Assembly: GCA_028867035.1 (NCBI GenBank)
Contig: JAGWHB010000001.1
Span: forward strand, 248,001 to 312,000
DNA: 64,000 nt
Origin: Nitrososphaerota archaeon
GTDB lineage: Archaea > Thermoproteota > Nitrososphaeria > Nitrososphaerales > Gagatemarchaeaceae
Direction of reading: 5' to 3'
The translations under genes were made by a program, and so were the position numbers. The number at the start of each line of letters is the position of its first letter. Position 1 is the stretch's first letter. The notes beneath the pieces are model-generated. The model did not search any database, was not told where the DNA came from, and was given only the letters and a program-made list of their open reading frames with translations. Below are positions 57,247 through 64,000 of the stretch, one piece after another.

Positions 57247-57804
57247 ATGATGCCAATCGACAAGAAGTACGAGGAGTTCGCCTATGTGCTAGACTTCATG
57301 GCCAGAGGGAAATCGGTCGTGATAAAGGGGAGGGAGGGCCCCATGGTCCAGGCGATCGGGGAGGACAGGCTGACACTGCTTGAGCTCCTGGCCATGGAGG
57401 ACCAGGATTTCGATGTGGGGGAGAAGGTGAAGATAGGTAAGGAAGGGCGGGAGAAGATAGTCAGCGTATTGGGAAAGCTGACCTACGAGGAGCTTTCGCC
57501 CGAAGCAAAGGCCTCCCTCCCAGTGGTCGCAGAGAATCTGGTGAAGGAGAACGAGAAGAAGTATGTGGCTTACTTCAACAGTCTTCAGCCGCTCACCCCG
57601 AGGCTGCACGCTTTGGAGCTGATCCCAGGCATAGGGAAGACGTTCATGAAAGAGATAGTCGAGATGCGGGAGAAGGAACCGTTCACCAGCTTCGACGACG
57701 TCCAGAAGCGGGTCGGGCTGAGGGAGCCTGCCAAGATGATATCGAAGAGGATCGTCGAGGAGCTGGCCGGGGACTCGAGGGTCAGCGTCTTCGTCAAGAA
57801 ATAG
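57247..57804 (+). CDS. DUF655 protein (OB-fold + helix-hairpin-helix)
   Basis: A 185-residue archaeal protein. Residues about 1-70 form an OB-like barrel (YEEFAYVLDFMARGKSVVIK). A helical linker and a C-terminal helix-hairpin-helix (LELIPGIGKTFMKEIVEMRE, FTSFDDVQKRVGL) follow, implying RNA or DNA binding. The family sits between Rpb4 and KsgA in many archaea and is probably tied to rRNA maturation. Its TAG stop is directly followed by the KsgA ATG. Confidence 0.9.
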   Translation: MMPIDKKYEEFAYVLDFMARGKSVVIKGREGPMVQAIGEDRLTLLELLAMEDQDFDVGEKVKIGKEGREKIVSVLGKLTYEELSPEAKASLPVVAENLVKENEKKYVAYFNSLQPLTPRLHALELIPGIGKTFMKEIVEMREKEPFTSFDDVQKRVGLREPAKMISKRIVEELAGDSRVSVFVKK

Positions 57805-58518
57805 ATGAAACGACATAGACTCGGACAGCACTACCTCGTCGACCAAGTGCTAATCCACAGGATAATCGCATTCGCCGAAATCACACCCACAGAGAGAGTC
57901 CTGGAAATCGGCACTGGGAAGGGGGCGCTCACAAAGGAGCTGGCCGGCCTGGGTAAGTCCCTCGTTGGGTACGAGGTGGACGGTCAGAACTTCGCAGAGA
58001 CGACGGAAGCGGTCTGGGGGACAAGGGCGCGCATCCTCCGCGCCGACGCTTTCGAACAGAAACCTGAGTTCGATGTCCTTGTAGCGAGCCTTCCTTACTC
58101 CGAGTCCGCTTCCTTCGTCGAGTGGCTCAGCACAATGGAATTCGACAGGGCCGTCGTGTTGCTGCAGGAGGATTTCGCGAAGAAAATACTCGCTCCTCCC
58201 GGAGACAGAAATTACCGAGGAGTCTCCGCGCTGGTCCAGATCGCCTTCGACGCAAAGATCCTGGAGCGGGTGAAAAGGGAATCTTTCGCTCCGCAGCCCA
58301 GAGTCAATTCTGTGATAGTCTCGTTCATGCCCAGGCGCAGGTTGTCAAAGGGAGAAGGCTTGAGCATAATGCGGCTCTTCTCGCTGAGGAGGAGAAGAGT
58401 CGACTCCGCCCTCGCTGAGCTGGGGATCAAGGCGCACGGGAGCCAGGGAACGAGGAGGGTCAACTCGCTCCGGCCGGAAGAAGTCTACGAGATATGCCGT
58501 CTCCCCGGTCCGGAGTGA
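57805..58518 (+). CDS. ksgA: rRNA adenine dimethyltransferase KsgA/Dim1
   Basis: Dimethylates two adjacent adenines near the 3' end of 16S rRNA. SAM motif VLEIGTGKGALT is present, GYEVDG is motif II, and the NLPY-type catalytic loop reads ASLPYSES (Ser for Asn). The C-terminal PRVNSVIVSFMPR matches the family. At 237 residues it is shorter than most Dim1 (about 260-280), mainly in the C-terminal helices. Starts at the base after the DUF655 stop. Confidence 0.9.
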   Translation: MKRHRLGQHYLVDQVLIHRIIAFAEITPTERVLEIGTGKGALTKELAGLGKSLVGYEVDGQNFAETTEAVWGTRARILRADAFEQKPEFDVLVASLPYSESASFVEWLSTMEFDRAVVLLQEDFAKKILAPPGDRNYRGVSALVQIAFDAKILERVKRESFAPQPRVNSVIVSFMPRRRLSKGEGLSIMRLFSLRRRRVDSALAELGIKAHGSQGTRRVNSLRPEEVYEICRLPGPE

Positions 58519-58549
58519 GGGCTTTATCCTCCGCCGGAGGAGGCAGCTT

Positions 58550-59266
58550 GTGATACCAAGGGGCGTCTCCGTCACCATGGTGGAGCCCAAGGGCCCTGTC
58601 AACGTCGGCCATGTGGCGAGGTTGGTGCAGAACTTCGGGGTCGAGAAGCTGTACCTCGTCGAGCCGAAGGTCGACCTTTCTGTGGCGGCCATCTATGCTT
58701 CCCATGCTTCCGGGGTCCTCGACAGGGCCGTGGTGACCACCTTCTCCAGGGTGAGGAAAGAGAACGAGCTCCTCGTGGCGACGACGGCGGTCAGGGCCTC
58801 CAAGAAATCCAACGTAATCAGAAGGACCGTGTCACCGGACCGACTCCACGAAATCCTCTCATCGTCTACGACGTCGTCGCTGGTCTTCGGGCGCGACACC
58901 ACGGGGCTCACCAACGAGGAGATCAGGATGTGCGATGCGACGACCACAATCGACGTGGCGCCGGCCTACAGGTCGCTGAACATAGGTCACGCTGCAGCGA
59001 TCCTGCTCTATCTCGCGTCTCGTGGGAGAGGAGGAGCGCGGATCGGCCATGGGCGCACGGCGAGGGAGGTCTTCGCCCTGAGCCTCTACCAGCTGGCCGA
59101 GGCTTCGGGGGTGCCGAAGCACAAGACCCGCAACCTGTCGGACGTCGGAAAGAGGATCGCGGCCAGCTCGAGGATGACAGACGCCCAGCTCAACCTGCTT
59201 TCAGGGGTCTTCAGGAAGGCCGTAGCGACCATGGAACGGCCTCAGGACCGAGGCTCGAAGACGTAG
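58550..59266 (+). CDS. SPOUT RNA methyltransferase, TrmJ-like
   Basis: Probably 2'-O-methylates tRNA position 32. The 238 residues give GPVNVGHVARLVQNFGVEKL at the start, LVFGRDTTGLTNEEI (knot motif 2, where FGREDVGL is typical) and YRSLNIGHAAAILLYLA (motif 3). A C-terminal helical arm follows. GTG 58550 is preceded by GGAGGAGG at 58536-58543, an excellent ribosome-binding site. Overlaps the convergent trmG10-like gene by 25 bases. Confidence 0.85.
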   Translation: MIPRGVSVTMVEPKGPVNVGHVARLVQNFGVEKLYLVEPKVDLSVAAIYASHASGVLDRAVVTTFSRVRKENELLVATTAVRASKKSNVIRRTVSPDRLHEILSSSTTSSLVFGRDTTGLTNEEIRMCDATTTIDVAPAYRSLNIGHAAAILLYLASRGRGGARIGHGRTAREVFALSLYQLAEASGVPKHKTRNLSDVGKRIAASSRMTDAQLNLLSGVFRKAVATMERPQDRGSKT

Positions 59267-60423
59267 ACAGCCCTCCTCACCCAGCGTGTGCTCTCGAAGG
59301 AGAGCCGGACAGGGTACTCGAACCCCACGGGGCCTGGCTGGTAGAGCCTGAGGCCGAGGTTCCTGCCGTCGAGGGTAAGAGTCACCTCGTCCCCATCCAT
59401 TGTCTGCACTGCAGGCACCACGATGACTATCCTTCCTTCCGGATGGATCGAGCCAGCCATCGAAGCGAGGGCGTCGTTGTAGACGCCTGCCGCCTGCTCG
59501 ATCATCCCCTGCGCGGTGGCGGTCTTCGGCCTCGCGTCGAGCCGGGGGAGGAGAAGTGGTTCGGTCACTATCGCGTCGACCTTGGTCCCCCTGAGTATCC
59601 GCGCCAGTTCCCGGGCGTCCCCTTTCCTGATGTCGTAACCCCTGTCTTCGACCCCGCCCCCGGACCAGCGGAGGTTCTCCCTTGCCTCCTGGACACGGCT
59701 GGCCCTGTTGTCCAGCCCCAGGCAGCGAATAGACTTCCCATAAGCTTCCACAAGGATCGTGCCCGAGCCGCAGAAGGGGTCGAGGATGGTCTGTCCTGGT
59801 CTAAGGTCCGCAAGATTCACCAGTGTCCGAGCAAGCCTCGGAGAAAGCGCGATGTCAGGGTGGGGGGCCGGCCTGCGCGTGCCTCTCTGCCGCATCGAAG
59901 CAGAATCAGGGACCCAGACGGTGGGACCCATGGCGAGGCCGTTGTGGTATGGGAAGGCAATCACGTCGAAGGCTTCGCGTTTCAGGACGTTCTCCGACAG
60001 CAGCTCGTTGCCCCTGGGCCTTAGGAGTCTGACCTTTCTCAGCCCCTTCGCCCTTAGGCCGTCGAGTGTGGACCGGGCCAGGTCTTCGTAGTCGTCTTCG
60101 GCGATGTCATAACCGCTGAGCGAAACGTTTGACTTCTCTTCCATGTAAGACACAAGCAGGTCGATCAATGCGCCTTGGTCGCCGGAAGTCGAATCAAGCA
60201 AGGCGGTCAACGGCCCGCACTTGTGAGTCCCCGCCAGCTGCGCGATCGCTTCCACCTGCGGATGGTCAAGGTGGAGGACCGACACCCTCTCACTCGGAGC
60301 TTCTGCCCGCTGCACCGACCTGCCGAGGACGGTACAGGCTTCGAGGACCGACAGCTTCCCGAAGGCCAGGACTAGGGCTAGGTCTTCCGTCTCGAGGAGA
60401 GAGGGCGGCAGGACGAACGGCAT
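59242..60423 (-). CDS. tRNA (guanine10-N2)-methyltransferase-like (Trm11/TrmG10)
   Basis: A THUMP-plus-Rossmann methyltransferase, 393 residues, predicted to modify G10 of tRNA. The catalytic domain has ILDPFCGSGTILVEA (SAM loop), LGLDNR (motif II) and VTEPLLLP in place of the usual N/D-P-P-Y, a change at the catalytic motif IV. The THUMP region is the divergent N-terminal half. ATG 60423 sits 31 bases after a TATA box. Confidence 0.8.
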   Translation of the reverse strand: MPFVLPPSLLETEDLALVLAFGKLSVLEACTVLGRSVQRAEAPSERVSVLHLDHPQVEAIAQLAGTHKCGPLTALLDSTSGDQGALIDLLVSYMEEKSNVSLSGYDIAEDDYEDLARSTLDGLRAKGLRKVRLLRPRGNELLSENVLKREAFDVIAFPYHNGLAMGPTVWVPDSASMRQRGTRRPAPHPDIALSPRLARTLVNLADLRPGQTILDPFCGSGTILVEAYGKSIRCLGLDNRASRVQEARENLRWSGGGVEDRGYDIRKGDARELARILRGTKVDAIVTEPLLLPRLDARPKTATAQGMIEQAAGVYNDALASMAGSIHPEGRIVIVVPAVQTMDGDEVTLTLDGRNLGLRLYQPGPVGFEYPVRLSFESTRWVRRAVYVFEPRS

Positions 60424-60449
60424 CGGATATGCCGCGGCCCTGAGCGCGG

Positions 60450-60457
60450 TAATAAGG
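60450..60457 (-). promoter_or_regulatory. TATA box of the trmG10-like gene
   Basis: CCTTATTA on the minus strand, centred about 30 bases before ATG 60423. Confidence 0.5.
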
Positions 60458-60495
60458 TGGATTGGAAGCCTGAAGATTGTGGCCCTGTTGATTCT

Positions 60496-61212
60496 CTATC
60501 GTGCGTCCAGACTTTCCGCAAGTTTCTGTGCGAGCAGGGCGTTCTCCCCCGTTTCATCGTGCCTGAGATAGACGTAGCACTCATCTGCGCTGGCTGCGGC
60601 CTTTGAGATCATGTCGGACCACTGACCGACGGCCTTCCCGTCATAGAAGTCCTTTCTCAGCCTGAAGTAGGCAAGGCCTCCGGTGACCCTGAACGTCGGT
60701 TCCATGTCCTCAGTGTCCGCGACGCAGAATCCGGTCCCATGATCTTCCAAGAGGTCGTAGGTCCTTTCGTTTAGCCATGAAGCATGCCTGAACTCGAAGA
60801 CCTTGGGCTCGATACCAGAGGTCCTTGACAGGAACCCGTCGAGGAGGTCGCGGTCAAACTTCGAGAACGGCGGAAGCTGGAAGAGGACCGGGCCACGACG
60901 AGGCCCGAGGAGGTCCAAGGTCTTGGAGAGTTTGTTGGCCGCTTCGGAAGATCCCTTCCCGAGTTTCAGGATGTGGGTGATCAGTCGTGGAGCCTTGAAG
61001 GAGAATCTGAACTTCTCGCTGGTCTTCGCCGACCAGCCCTTCACCATGGATGTGCTAGGCGGGGCGTAAAACGAACTGTTGACTTCGACGCTTCCCAGCT
61101 TACTGGAGTAATAAGACAGGAACTCCTCACTCTTCGTGTCTTCTGGATAGAACTTGCCTTTCCAAGTCGCGTAGCTGAAACCAGAGACGCCGACGTGCGC
61201 TTTCACCGTCAC
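60496..61212 (-). CDS. DUF72 protein
   Basis: A TIM-barrel protein of unknown function, 238 residues. VGVSGFSYATWKGKFYPEDT, VEVNSSFYAPPS, FKAPRLITH, VLFQLPPFSKFD and FEFRHASWLNERTYDLLEDH are the family landmarks. DUF72 proteins are widespread; a nuclease or DNA-repair link has been suggested but not shown. It is divergent from the Ku-ligase-PolX operon, separated by 100 bases. Confidence 0.9.
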   Translation of the reverse strand: MTVKAHVGVSGFSYATWKGKFYPEDTKSEEFLSYYSSKLGSVEVNSSFYAPPSTSMVKGWSAKTSEKFRFSFKAPRLITHILKLGKGSSEAANKLSKTLDLLGPRRGPVLFQLPPFSKFDRDLLDGFLSRTSGIEPKVFEFRHASWLNERTYDLLEDHGTGFCVADTEDMEPTFRVTGGLAYFRLRKDFYDGKAVGQWSDMISKAAASADECYVYLRHDETGENALLAQKLAESLDAR

Positions 61213-61279
61213 ACCATATCATGGTCAGGGAAAAGTGTTCTCCGAAGAGGCCAAAAAGGGCCCGCTGGTCCTCGCAATG

Positions 61280-61288
61280 TTAATTATC
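61280..61288 (+). promoter_or_regulatory. TATA box of the end-joining operon
   Basis: TTAATTATC centred 29 bases before ATG 61313. It supports that ATG over the upstream GTG at 61235 as the Ku-like start. Confidence 0.55.
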
Positions 61289-61312
61289 ACGGAGGGGTTT
61301 GGAGCAGACGGA

Positions 61313-62158
61313 ATGCCGAAGAAGGACATCTTCTCCGAAGTGGAGAAGCAGGCGGACAGCGCGGCCGTTTCACGGGCCTCGTGGAGAGGGGTGCTGAGCC
61401 TCAACATCCCTACGCTGGGGCTCGGGGCGGTGGAATACCACCTGAGGGCAGCAAAGGCCCACGGAGACCTGCAGCCGGTCAAAGTCGTGAAGCTGGAAAA
61501 GAAGAGCGGGAAGGAGGTCGTCAGCAGGGAGGTGCCTAGGATCTACCGTTACAAAGAGGGCCCCAACGGCCAGAGGCTAGACGTACAGGAGGTAACCCCG
61601 GACGAGGCGAAGAAGTTCGTCAGGTACAAGGGAGACTTCCCCATCACGGTCAGGACCGAGAAAAGGTACTTCCTGAAATATGAGCTGGAGTTCACGGGCA
61701 AATGGATCGAGGTCCCCCTCGACCAGACCATGGACAAGCAGGAAGGAGAAGAGGTCGAACCCTTCGAGAGGACGACCAAGGTAGAGGTGGAACCCGACGG
61801 CTTCGTCCCGTTAAAGAGGGTGTCGGAGTACAAGTTCAAGGAGGTCTACCAGCTCGCCCCGGACACCGACAAGAAGGTCGGCGAGTCCAACTCGAGGGTC
61901 ACGCAGCTCGCGAGGTACCTGACAGAAAGGGACGTGGCCCTGGTGGCTTTCTTCTCCTGGGGGAGGGGATACAACTTCTACACGAGTGTGATCTACCCCT
62001 ACGAGAGGAAGGACGGCCGACTCTGGCTCCTTATGGGCTTGAGCGAGGGGATCCTGAAGCTTGATGACGCCTGGGCGCTGGTGGAAGAGAAAGGGTCGTC
62101 CAGGCTGCCAGCAGTCCCGGTGGCTCGGAAGAAGCCCAAGGTAGTCCTCTCGAAGTAG
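61313..62158 (+). CDS. Divergent Ku-like DNA end-binding protein
   Basis: Proposed to hold DNA ends for joining. The 281-residue protein resembles single-domain prokaryotic Ku at several points. SRASWRGVLSL (20-30) matches the Ku opening RxIWxGxLSFG. RYKEGPNGQRLDVQEVTPDE follows the Ku GYEYxxGxYVxLTxEE pattern. FVPLKRVSEYKFKEVYQLAP corresponds to FxPxxxIDPxYFxxxYYLxP, and the strand-helix LTERDVALVAFFSWGRG fits the core. The C-terminal bridge is short and basic. Similarity is weak; the adjacent ligase and PolX genes make the call credible. Confidence 0.6.
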   Translation: MPKKDIFSEVEKQADSAAVSRASWRGVLSLNIPTLGLGAVEYHLRAAKAHGDLQPVKVVKLEKKSGKEVVSREVPRIYRYKEGPNGQRLDVQEVTPDEAKKFVRYKGDFPITVRTEKRYFLKYELEFTGKWIEVPLDQTMDKQEGEEVEPFERTTKVEVEPDGFVPLKRVSEYKFKEVYQLAPDTDKKVGESNSRVTQLARYLTERDVALVAFFSWGRGYNFYTSVIYPYERKDGRLWLLMGLSEGILKLDDAWALVEEKGSSRLPAVPVARKKPKVVLSK

Positions 62159-62160
62159 GG

Positions 62161-62994
62161 ATGAGCGAAGAGCTCCCGACCTACGTCCTGGAGAACTATG
62201 CGAAGGCTGTCAAGAAGCCTCTCAACGAGTGGCTCCTGAAGAACGAGTTGCCGAGTCTGGTTGAATCGAAGTTCGACGGCATCAGGGTGTTCCTCTTCAA
62301 GAGCGGTGACAAGCTCGTCCTCTCGAGCAAGCATGGCGGGATCTATACTCCGAAGGGCACCCCGCAGGTGTTCTCGAGGGTCCCCGAGTTCGTGCATGCT
62401 CCCAATAGGATGATCCTGGACGGGGAGTATGTGGCTAGGGAGGCCAAGGGGCTCTTCCTGTTCGACGTCCTGCAGGTGGACAACAGAGACCTGCGGTCAA
62501 AGCCCCTGACCGAGAGGAAGAAGGTGCTCAGGGAGATCCTCAGGGGGACCGGGCTGGAGGTCCCGTACACCCTCGCCCGGACCGCGGGGAAGATCATGGA
62601 ACTCAGGGATGCCACGGTCAAGGAGGGACGCGAAGGCATCATGGTCAAGAACCCCGTTTCGACCTACGGGCAGCCGAACTCCTGGCTGAAGCTGAAGCGG
62701 TTTGACACGGTCGACTGCTTTGTCACAGCACTGGTGGAGACCACCGAGTTGAAGAAGACAGGGATCCCAAGGTCTTGGTCGGTCGCTGTCTACGATGATG
62801 AAGGGAGGGTGGTGGAGCTGGGGAAAGTGGGTTCGACCGTCGAGAGGGTCGACCCGCGCAAGGTGAAGAGGGGCACCGTGGTAGAAGTCAGGTTCCAGGA
62901 AGTAACAAGAGACAGGAAGCTTCGGGCGCCTTTCATCCTCAGGATAAGGCACGACAAGACTCCCGATGAGTGCATGCTCTCCCAGTTGGCATAG
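62161..62994 (+). CDS. Minimal ATP-dependent DNA ligase
   Basis: Seals nicks through an enzyme-adenylate. The 277 residues contain only the adenylation and OB domains: catalytic Lys K37 in ESKFDGIRV (motif I), DGEY at 87-90 (motif III), LFLFDVL (IIIa), EGIMVK at 158-163 (IV) and WLKLKR at 175-180 (V). The N-terminal DNA-binding domain of archaeal replicative ligases is absent, so it resembles LigD/LigC-type repair ligases. ATG 62161 follows the Ku-like stop by 2 bases. Confidence 0.9.
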   Translation: MSEELPTYVLENYAKAVKKPLNEWLLKNELPSLVESKFDGIRVFLFKSGDKLVLSSKHGGIYTPKGTPQVFSRVPEFVHAPNRMILDGEYVAREAKGLFLFDVLQVDNRDLRSKPLTERKKVLREILRGTGLEVPYTLARTAGKIMELRDATVKEGREGIMVKNPVSTYGQPNSWLKLKRFDTVDCFVTALVETTELKKTGIPRSWSVAVYDDEGRVVELGKVGSTVERVDPRKVKRGTVVEVRFQEVTRDRKLRAPFILRIRHDKTPDECMLSQLA

Positions 62995-63003
62995 GTCCTT
63001 CGT

Positions 63004-63546
63004 TTGTCATTCAAGAAGGACATCAAACTCGAGGACGCCGAAGAGATAGCGCTCGACTTCCAATCCAAGACCAAGGACCTCTACAGGAAATGCCTGCTGG
63101 CCGGGAGCATCAGGAGGAGGGAGGCAGTCGTCCACGACGTCGATTTTGCCGTCATTCCCAAGGGAAAGAGTTTCGCAGTTTGGAAGGACCAGGTCACTCG
63201 GAGGGTAAACGCGATCGGTGGGAAAGTGACTTCGTTCGGCGAGACCATTTCGAACTTCAGGTATAGGGGCGTGCAGGTCAACCTGTTCCTGTGCCTCAAT
63301 GAAGATGCGTGGGGGGTAACTCAGATGTGGGCGACGGGGCCCAAGGGACATACGATCGGGATGACGATCAAAGCGCGAGGCAAGGGTCTGGTGATCAACT
63401 CGAGGGGACTGTGGACCAGGGGAGAGCCGCAGCGCCTGATCAGGACCAGGACTGAAGAAGACGTGGGAAGAATCCTAGGATGGAAGTTCAAGCCGCCCGA
63501 GGCCAGAGGGAAGGGGGATAAGCAGGGCGAGAAGTCCGAGTGGTAA
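63004..63546 (+). CDS. Minimal PolX-type nucleotidyltransferase with altered active site
   Basis: A 180-residue palm-thumb-like protein. AGSIRRREAVVHDVDFAVI supplies the PolX GS signature (34-35) and the first two metal Asps (D45, D47). The third carboxylate strand reads GVQVNLFL, with N93 where DNA polymerase beta has D256. The thumb features LNEDAWGVTQMWATGPKGHT and IKARGKGLVINSRGLW (dNTP-side) are retained. There is no 8-kDa, fingers or PHP domain. Likely a gap-filling or end-processing NTase for the neighbouring Ku and ligase. TTG 63004 lies 9 bases after the ligase. Confidence 0.75.
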   Translation: MSFKKDIKLEDAEEIALDFQSKTKDLYRKCLLAGSIRRREAVVHDVDFAVIPKGKSFAVWKDQVTRRVNAIGGKVTSFGETISNFRYRGVQVNLFLCLNEDAWGVTQMWATGPKGHTIGMTIKARGKGLVINSRGLWTRGEPQRLIRTRTEEDVGRILGWKFKPPEARGKGDKQGEKSEW

Positions 63547-63570
63547 CCGATGACCATGGTGGCTTTTATG

Positions 63571-63602
63571 CTGATGCCCATGTGGGTCGATTGAAGCATC
63601 AG
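63571..63602. promoter_or_regulatory. Inverted repeat upstream of helicase gene
   Basis: CTGATGC (63571-63577) and GCATCAG (63596-63602) are exact reverse complements 18 bases apart, between a TATA-like TTTTAT (63567-63572) and ATG 63610. A possible operator or leader hairpin. Confidence 0.4.
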
Positions 63603-63609
63603 AGTTCCC

Positions 63610-64000
63610 ATGGCCAACAGCGAATTCGGCGTCGACGGTCCCATTGAAGAGTCACCCCCCGTAGAGGAGCGCCAAGGCCGAAGGGAGATCGCAGATGAGG
63701 AGACCTCATCTCTCCCCATCTTCTCTGTACTCGGTTCGATTGACTTCGCCGACCATTTTGTCATCATAGGGGACGTGGGAACAGGGAAGAGCACCGTGAC
63801 CCCGATTCATGAGTTCGAGCTGTCTGGCAGGAGAAGGCAAATCATAATCCGCGAGCCTTCGAGGGCCTCCTGCAACGCCCTGTATTATTCTCTCATGGCT
63901 CTCCACCCGGAGATGAAGGACGACCTCTCCGTCATCACCAAGGATACCAAGATCAACGTCGGCGGGAAGATCGCGATCGTCACGGACGGCGTCCTGCTGC
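63610..64000 (+). CDS. DEAH-like helicase, 5' part only (runs off window)
   Basis: The visible 130 residues show an acidic Pro/Glu-rich head, then FVIIGDVGTGKSTVTPIHEF (Walker A, GxGKST) and RRRQIIIREPSRASCNALYY (motif Ia), and KIAIVTDGVLL at the window edge, the motif Ib of DEAH helicases (TDGxLL). The gene therefore looks like an HrpA/Prp22-type RNA or DNA helicase. Its ATG lies 64 bases after the PolX stop, with its own TATA-like box. Confidence 0.7.
   Translation, partial: MANSEFGVDGPIEESPPVEERQGRREIADEETSSLPIFSVLGSIDFADHFVIIGDVGTGKSTVTPIHEFELSGRRRQIIIREPSRASCNALYYSLMALHPEMKDDLSVITKDTKINVGGKIAIVTDGVLL

Noticed and set aside
58527-58543. CCTCCG-C-CGGAGG as a terminator after ksgA
   Set aside because: It contains the Shine-Dalgarno-like GGAGGAGG for the TrmJ-like gene; the symmetry is probably incidental.
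1-64000. CRISPR arrays, cas genes, tRNA or rRNA genes
   Set aside because: No regularly spaced repeats, no cas-like proteins and no convincing cloverleaf or T-loop signature were found by reading either strand.

Overview
This 64 kb window reads as chromosomal DNA from a GC-rich archaeon. The diagnostic genes are archaeal: initiation factor aIF5A with its hypusine-site lysine, SRP54, Pus10, ribosomal protein L21e, RNA polymerase Rpb4/F, DUF655, a Dim1/KsgA-type methyltransferase, Nob1, Dph6 and a polyprenyl diphosphate synthase for ether lipids. Many genes start with ATG, GTG or TTG about 26-31 bases after a TATA-like box, the pattern of leaderless archaeal transcripts. Gene content (bacterio-opsin-activator-type HTH, HTH_45, many GNAT and cupin proteins) suggests a Thermoproteota-type soil or sediment heterotroph. 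That placement is inference. I found no rRNA, tRNA or CRISPR array.

Layout. 0-14 kb: antiporter, thioredoxin, regulators, small secreted proteins, threonine dehydratase, a GT2 glycosyltransferase, a PfpI/GNAT pair and a DHA2 exporter. A gene with an in-frame TGA lies at 3.0-3.6 kb. 14.5-20.7 kb: a VOC protein with no proper stop, a prenyl synthase, a cupin, a SET-domain methyltransferase, Nob1, aIF5A and membrane proteins. 20.9-25.1 kb: an ABC importer operon (two permeases, one ATPase, a membrane-tethered binding protein and an extra doubly anchored surface protein). 25.2-33.4 kb: an M28 peptidase, then a minus-strand catabolic run (semialdehyde dehydrogenase, MFS transporter, M29/NicX-like protein, RidA, LLM flavin oxidoreductase, cyclic amidohydrolase). 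33.5-35.3 kb: a possible insertion scar with a 22-bp perfect palindrome, a ParB-like protein fused to an NTF2/SnoaL-like domain, an acetyltransferase remnant and a gene-free stretch rich in inverted repeats. 35.3-47.4 kb: amine and amino-acid metabolism, including a cyclase/formamidase, aminotransferase, cupin, atypical SDR, thrC-thrB-glutamine synthetase-like operon, amidohydrolase_2, gamma-glutamyltransferase, APC permease and PuuE-type allantoinase. 47.4-53.3 kb: USP, phosphoesterase, nucleotidyltransferase, a trans-sulfuration enzyme, an integrase-like remnant and HtrA. 53.3-60.4 kb: a conserved archaeal information-processing block.

The most striking unit is at 61.3-63.5 kb. It is a compact three-gene operon for a very divergent Ku-like protein, a minimal ATP-dependent DNA ligase and a minimal PolX-type nucleotidyltransferase whose third catalytic Asp position reads Asn. 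It looks like a stripped-down archaeal end-joining system built on a PolX fold instead of the AEP primase-polymerase of known prokaryotic NHEJ. A DEAH-like helicase follows and runs off the window.
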